Assembly: GCF_014207635.1 (NCBI RefSeq)
Contig: NZ_JACHIE010000001.1
Coordinates: 62,001 to 126,000, forward strand
Length of the DNA: 64,000 bases
From: Acetobacter lovaniensis
GTDB taxonomy: Bacteria; Pseudomonadota; Alphaproteobacteria; Acetobacterales; Acetobacteraceae
Direction: 5' to 3'
Shown: piece by piece, positions 60,368 through 64,000 of the stretch
Layout of the letters: each line of letters begins with the position of its first letter
Position numbering within the stretch: the first letter of the stretch is position 1
The notes under the pieces: generated by a model
What the model was told of the DNA's origin: nothing
The model's database searches: none
What the model saw: only the letters and a program-made list of their open reading frames with translations
Made by a program: the position numbers and the translations under genes

Positions 60368-61391
60368 ACGTAAAAAAACATCATCTCCTCCTTCAGACCG
60401 TAGTAAACTTTCCAGTTTTCTCAAGTGGTCTGGGGGAGGCGTTTTTGTTCTTGTGGCAGGCATGGGGCTTACCGCCTTTTCAGGCTGGCAAAGCTATACC
60501 AGCCCCGGACCATTATCCACTGATCAGGATATTGTGGTCCCTCACGGCAACTATGCCACGACCTTATCTGCCCTACAAAATGCAGGCGTTGTTCCCACAA
60601 ACTGGTGGAGCAGCCGGGTCTTTTCAATCGCTCTTGTCCTGACCCGTCGGGATGGACAACTGCATGCGGCGGAATTGCACTTCCCCGCCTATGCCTCCAT
60701 CGAACAGACATTATGGATTTTGCGGCACGGCAAGCCTGTCCAGCATAAGCTGACCATCCCCGAAGGGCTGACAGCATGGCAGATTCAAACCCTGATCCAG
60801 GCTGCGCCGTTATTAACGGGGGACACGCCTCTACCTGAGGAAGGAAGCACTCTTCCGCAGACCTATACCTATCTGCGCAACAGTTCTCGCAAGGACCTGC
60901 TGGTCCATATGCAAACCAGCATGGCGCAGACATTAAAACAGGTCTGGGCAGAAAGAGAGAGCGGTTTACCTCTGAGCAACCCGCAAGAACTGCTTACACT
61001 GGCTTCTGTTATTGAAAAAGAAACCGCCCAGCCAGATGAACGCCCATCGGTCGCCCGTGTCTTTTACAACCGCCTGCAAAAGAACATGAAGTTACAGACG
61101 GACCCTACGGTAATCTACGCCATTACGCAGGGGAAACCACCGCTGGACCGACCTTTGACCCACACGGACCTCCAGACGGTCAGCCCTTACAACACCTATG
61201 TTTACACTGGCCTGCCACCGGGACCGATCTGCTCCCCCGGCAAGGCTGCGCTTGAGGCTGCGGCTCACCCTGCAAAAGGCGATATGCTGTATTTTGTGGC
61301 AAATGGTACGGGGGGACATAATTTTGCGGCCACATTGGGTGACCACAATCATAACGTCCTGCTGTTACGCAAACAGAAAACCAGCCACTAA
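60357..61391 (+). CDS. mltG: Endolytic murein transglycosylase MltG
   Basis: Membrane-bound lytic transglycosylase thought to release nascent glycan strands and set their length. The 344-residue protein has a cytoplasmic basic N-terminus, one membrane helix (about 28-48, GGVFVLVAGMGLTAFSG), a LysM-like part with IPEGLTAWQIQTLI, and the YceG catalytic domain with the active-site Glu in LASVIEKETAQPDERP, VFYNRLQKNMKLQTDPTV and SPYNTYVYTGLPPGPI. The GTG start lies inside fabF, 11 bases before its end; fabF-mltG adjacency is common in Proteobacteria. Confidence 0.95.
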   Translation: MASKRKKTSSPPSDRSKLSSFLKWSGGGVFVLVAGMGLTAFSGWQSYTSPGPLSTDQDIVVPHGNYATTLSALQNAGVVPTNWWSSRVFSIALVLTRRDGQLHAAELHFPAYASIEQTLWILRHGKPVQHKLTIPEGLTAWQIQTLIQAAPLLTGDTPLPEEGSTLPQTYTYLRNSSRKDLLVHMQTSMAQTLKQVWAERESGLPLSNPQELLTLASVIEKETAQPDERPSVARVFYNRLQKNMKLQTDPTVIYAITQGKPPLDRPLTHTDLQTVSPYNTYVYTGLPPGPICSPGKAALEAAAHPAKGDMLYFVANGTGGHNFAATLGDHNHNVLLLRKQKTSH

Positions 61392-61415
61392 CACCACAAG
61401 GCGTAGAGTGGCTGG
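61381..61415. other. Inverted repeat at the end of mltG
   Basis: CCAGCCACT (61381-61389) and AGTGGCTGG (61407-61415) pair perfectly over 9 bases with a 17-base loop, overlapping the mltG stop and preceding the convergent YSC84-family gene. No T-run is present. Confidence 0.4.
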
Positions 61416-61437
61416 GGCAATCTGAGCGAGTATGGTG

Positions 61438-62277
61438 TTAACGGGAGCCTGAACGGGCGGGGGAAAGATTTTCCTGCACGATCCCGCCACTTGGGGCGGT
61501 TACACCTGTGCTGTCACTATCAATGCCATCCGTCGCCGGAACTGCTGCACGAGACGCTGCTGAGGGAGCGGTCTGCGCTCTGCGGGCATAACGCATCAGA
61601 ATGCTGCGCAGCGGGTCCGCATCCGGGTTGTTCACACGCATGCTTACAACAATATCTTCCGGGCCAACGCTTTGCTTGTAATACGCCCGGTTTTCATCAC
61701 TGTTAACGGTCAGTTTGCTCCCACCGAGTGATGCCCCGGCAAAAACGCCCTGAGACTTCTGTGCAACCAGAATATCCGTATTACTGGCACCAGCATTGGA
61801 ACTGGCAACAGCAGAACTCATATTGGCAAAAGAGGCACCTGCATTGGTACCAAACTGGAACTGGCTGTCCAGAAGCGCCTGAAGGCCACGATCAGTCATG
61901 ATGAAGAAAACGATCTGGGAACTCTGCACGCCAAACTGGATGCCAAAGGACGCAGAACTCAGCTTGTAAAAGGCCGGGTCTGACCAGGATCCACGCGCAT
62001 CTTTTGCCAGCAGCACGCAATCCCCATGCGCACCGCCAAAAGCGATGGACATCCGGAACATGGACGGACAGACCATAACCGCGCGCGCCTTGGCCAGATT
62101 GCTCACCAAGGCGCTCTGGCCGGTTGCGCCCAGAAAAATATCCTGCACAGTCAGGGCCGCTTTATCAACAGTGGCCTGCGCGGTGTCCGCTGCCTGTGCA
62201 TACGCCCCCGCGCCGGAAGCCAGCATGGTTGCGGCCAGAACCAGAGAAACTGAAGACAGTCGTTTAAAGAAATGCAT
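61438..62277 (-). CDS. Secreted YSC84/SYLF-domain lipid-binding-like protein
   Basis: The 279-residue protein has a signal peptide (MHFFKRLSSVSLVLAATMLA to about residue 33, AYAQA) and a SYLF/YSC84 domain: MVCPSMFRMSIAFGGAHGDCVLL, SDPAFYKLSSASFGIQFGVQ, FFIMTDRGLQALLDSQFQFG and FAGASLGGSKLTVNSDENRAYY. In eukaryotes the domain binds phosphoinositides; in bacteria the role is unknown. The C-terminal 50 residues are Ala/Ser-rich. The start complementary to 62275-62277 follows GGAG; the longer open frame upstream has no similarity. Confidence 0.88.
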   Translation of the reverse strand: MHFFKRLSSVSLVLAATMLASGAGAYAQAADTAQATVDKAALTVQDIFLGATGQSALVSNLAKARAVMVCPSMFRMSIAFGGAHGDCVLLAKDARGSWSDPAFYKLSSASFGIQFGVQSSQIVFFIMTDRGLQALLDSQFQFGTNAGASFANMSSAVASSNAGASNTDILVAQKSQGVFAGASLGGSKLTVNSDENRAYYKQSVGPEDIVVSMRVNNPDADPLRSILMRYARRAQTAPSAASRAAVPATDGIDSDSTGVTAPSGGIVQENLSPARSGSR

Positions 62278-62365
62278 TCCGGGTTTCTCCACGATAAGTC
62301 CGGTAAATTGGCGTGTAAAAAAGCATGCTTTTGTGGCGCGAGAAAGGCCAGTTTTTGTTTTGTTT

Positions 62366-63166
62366 TTATTCCAGCGGAATGGACACAGCCTTGGCCAGTA
62401 CAGGGCCAATATGCGGGTTGGCTGCCAGAATGGTCGCCCCACCTGTTAACCCGCCATTTTGCAGGAAGGGGGAAACAACCGCCCCGGCTTCGGCCAGCAG
62501 GGGCAGGGCTGCTGCCACGTCCCACAGGTTGATAACAATTTCGATGTAGCCATCAAGCCGACCGCTGGCCACATCGGCCAGCGCCAATGCGCCGCATCCG
62601 CCTGAACGGGGCATGGTGCCCAGTTCCATAATAGCGTCCATCTTGTCCATGAACACGGGTTTGGGCACACGACCACTCCACCCCATTTCGATCATGGAGC
62701 GGGCTGGGTCCTTTATGGGGGAAGCCTTGATGGGCTTCCCGTTCAAAAAAGCTCCGTATCCACGTAACGCCGTATAAACCTCGCCCAATGCCGGGGCGTC
62801 GATGACACCGGCCACGGGTTCATCCCCGTCCATCAGGCCGAGGGAGACACACCACCGGCAGCGGCCACGGGCGTAATTGGACGTGCCATCAATCGGGTCC
62901 ACAACCCAGCGCAGACTCCCTGTGCGGCTTACGCCACCTTCCTCCCCCTGAAAGCCATCTTCGGGAAAAAGAGCCTGCATGCGCTGTGCAATAAAGGCCT
63001 CGACCGCACCATCAGTTTCCGTCAGCCAATCCTGTGCGGACTTGAGTTCCCCCTGTGGTCCGCCCGGCGGTGGCCGCATGGACATGGCCAGTTGAGCGGC
63101 ATCATGCACAACAGCCCGGGCGGCTTCCAGTCGGTAGGCTAGGGCGGGGCTGGGGAGGGCTGGCAT
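62366..63166 (-). CDS. Inositol-monophosphatase family phosphatase
   Basis: Mg-dependent sugar or polyol phosphatase. The 266-residue protein has the metal-site motifs GEEGG, WVVDPIDGTSNYARGRC and INLWDVAAALPLLAEAGAVV, with TETDGAVEAF near the N-terminus. GTSNY places it nearer SuhB/inositol or 3'-phosphoadenosine phosphatases than the HisN-like protein at 47736-48527. The substrate cannot be told from sequence. It lies between the YSC84-family gene and the acyltransferase gene on the minus strand. Confidence 0.85.
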   Translation of the reverse strand: MPALPSPALAYRLEAARAVVHDAAQLAMSMRPPPGGPQGELKSAQDWLTETDGAVEAFIAQRMQALFPEDGFQGEEGGVSRTGSLRWVVDPIDGTSNYARGRCRWCVSLGLMDGDEPVAGVIDAPALGEVYTALRGYGAFLNGKPIKASPIKDPARSMIEMGWSGRVPKPVFMDKMDAIMELGTMPRSGGCGALALADVASGRLDGYIEIVINLWDVAAALPLLAEAGAVVSPFLQNGGLTGGATILAANPHIGPVLAKAVSIPLE

Positions 63167-63342
63167 GGGAATGGCTACTCCAACAAAAATTCACATGCGG
63201 CCACCATACCGCCAAGCCCGTGGCAGGGCGACCCGCTTTGTGCGTCATCCGTTTGCATGTCAGATATTTTTATAAACAGCTTTTGTGGCAGCCCATCTAT
63301 GGCAGCAATCACCCGAACTACACGACCTTGCGGCAACGCCTC

Positions 63343-64000
63343 TTAACGGTACAGCTCTTTAGCCCAGCGCCTGTGCAACCAGAGCCAGCTTGATGGATTT
63401 TTACGGATCCATTCTTCTAAGCGGTTATTCACCATCTGCACCAGTATCTGCAAATCCTGCCGTTTATCCCCTGTATCGGGGAGTTCCAGAGGCGCTTCCA
63501 CAACAATACGCAAGCGGGCAGGCCCCAGACGTTCCACATAACCGGGAATAACCGGGCAGCGGTAACGTAACGCCATGGCGGCAAGTGCTGGAGCAGTCAT
63601 GCTCGGGCGATTGAAAAATGTGGCTTCAATCCCGTCGTTCATTTTCTGGTCCACCAGCATGCCCACACGCCCTCCGCCAGACACATAGGCCAAGGCTCCC
63701 CGAGCGCCCTTTGCCCCTTTGGCAAAAAGGGGAACAGGCGTATCGCCCATGGCTTTGTTCCGCAGCGAACGGAGCAGGGCGTCAACCAGCGGGTTAGCCG
63801 CAGCACGGTAAAAAGATGCAAAAGGCGTGCCATGCCGCGCCACGGCGGGAGGCAGCATTTCCCAGTTACCAATATGGCCTGATACGAACAGAACAGGCCC
63901 ACCCCGCAACGCCTGCTGCGCCAGATATTCTGCTCCCTGCACCTCAAACCCCGGTCCTGCGGGAGTGTTCTCCTGCAAGGCAGCAAGATGTGGCAGTTCG
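63343..64000 (-). CDS. Lipid A biosynthesis (LpxL/HtrB-type) acyltransferase, N-terminus outside window
   Basis: Transfers a secondary acyl chain to Kdo-lipid A at the inner membrane. The frame is open from beyond base 64000, so the N-terminal part is missing and about 219 residues are seen. The H-x4-E catalytic motif is in VLFVSGHIGNWEML, followed by FYRAAANPLVDALL, GRVGMLVDQKMNDGIEATFF and the C-terminal NRLEEWIRKNPSSWLWLHRRW, all typical of the LpxL family. It fits with kdsA and kdsB elsewhere in the window. Whether it adds laurate, myristate or another chain cannot be told. Confidence 0.93.
   Translation of the reverse strand, partial: ELPHLAALQENTPAGPGFEVQGAEYLAQQALRGGPVLFVSGHIGNWEMLPPAVARHGTPFASFYRAAANPLVDALLRSLRNKAMGDTPVPLFAKGAKGARGALAYVSGGGRVGMLVDQKMNDGIEATFFNRPSMTAPALAAMALRYRCPVIPGYVERLGPARLRIVVEAPLELPDTGDKRQDLQILVQMVNNRLEEWIRKNPSSWLWLHRRWAKELYR

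Overview
The window is dense core chromosome of an acetic acid bacterium (Alphaproteobacteria, Acetobacteraceae), most likely Acetobacter or a close relative. This is inferred from protein character, from gene orders typical of Alphaproteobacteria (tpiA-secG-pyrG-kdsA, ppiD-trpEGDC-moaC, pdhA-pdhB-pdhC-lpdA-lipA, bolA-grxD, dapA-smpB), from a lipoyl domain on the pyruvate dehydrogenase E1 beta chain, and from moderately high GC. I see no insertion sequence, prophage, integrase, CRISPR array, toxin-antitoxin pair, rRNA or tRNA, and no dedicated DNA-binding transcription regulator.

Layout. 1-3.2 kb: dut (cut by the window edge), coaBC and ubiE on the minus strand, divergent from mutM. 3.4-10.4 kb: rpsT, then the replication cluster dnaA-dnaN-recF-gyrB, closed by a strong bidirectional terminator. 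10.4-14.2 kb, minus: tpiA-secG-pyrG-kdsA. 14.4-21 kb, plus: ppiD-trpE-trpG-trpD-trpC-moaC, mostly with overlapping ends. 21.1-28.2 kb, plus: the pyruvate dehydrogenase genes, lipoyl synthase, a Coq10/RatA protein and a small secreted protein. 28.2-31.9 kb, minus: TerC-family protein, lytic transglycosylase, pgpA, pncC. 32-38.9 kb, plus: purB, then purC-purS-(Rap1a/Tai-like gene)-purQ-purL, bolA-grxD and a histidine-rich secreted protein. 38.9-42.6 kb: yraN, cardiolipin synthase, an EEP-family enzyme and an AI-2E family membrane protein. 42.8-49 kb: sseA-metC converging on comM-serA, then hisN and a cytochrome c. 49.2-52.2 kb, plus: kdsB-pheA-dapA-smpB. 52.3-56.4 kb: a double cold-shock-domain protein with a long upstream region, an unrecognised small protein, and a pair made of a signal-less OpuAC-like binding protein and a methyltransferase. 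56.8-61.4 kb, plus: fabD-fabG-acpP-fabF-mltG. 61.4-64 kb, minus: a YSC84/SYLF protein, an inositol-monophosphatase-family enzyme and an LpxL-type acyltransferase cut by the window edge.

The genes serve replication, translation, amino acid, purine, fatty acid, lipopolysaccharide and cell wall synthesis, and central carbon entry to the TCA cycle. The less ordinary parts are: a Rap1a/Tai-type periplasmic protein translationally coupled inside the purine operon; the OpuAC-like/methyltransferase pair; the tandem cold-shock protein with its leader hairpin and a perfect 14-bp palindrome nearby; the small histidine-rich secreted protein beside BolA/Grx4; and near-identical lipoyl-domain DNA in pdhB and pdhC. 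I found nothing that clearly amounts to a new multi-gene system; these are the best leads.
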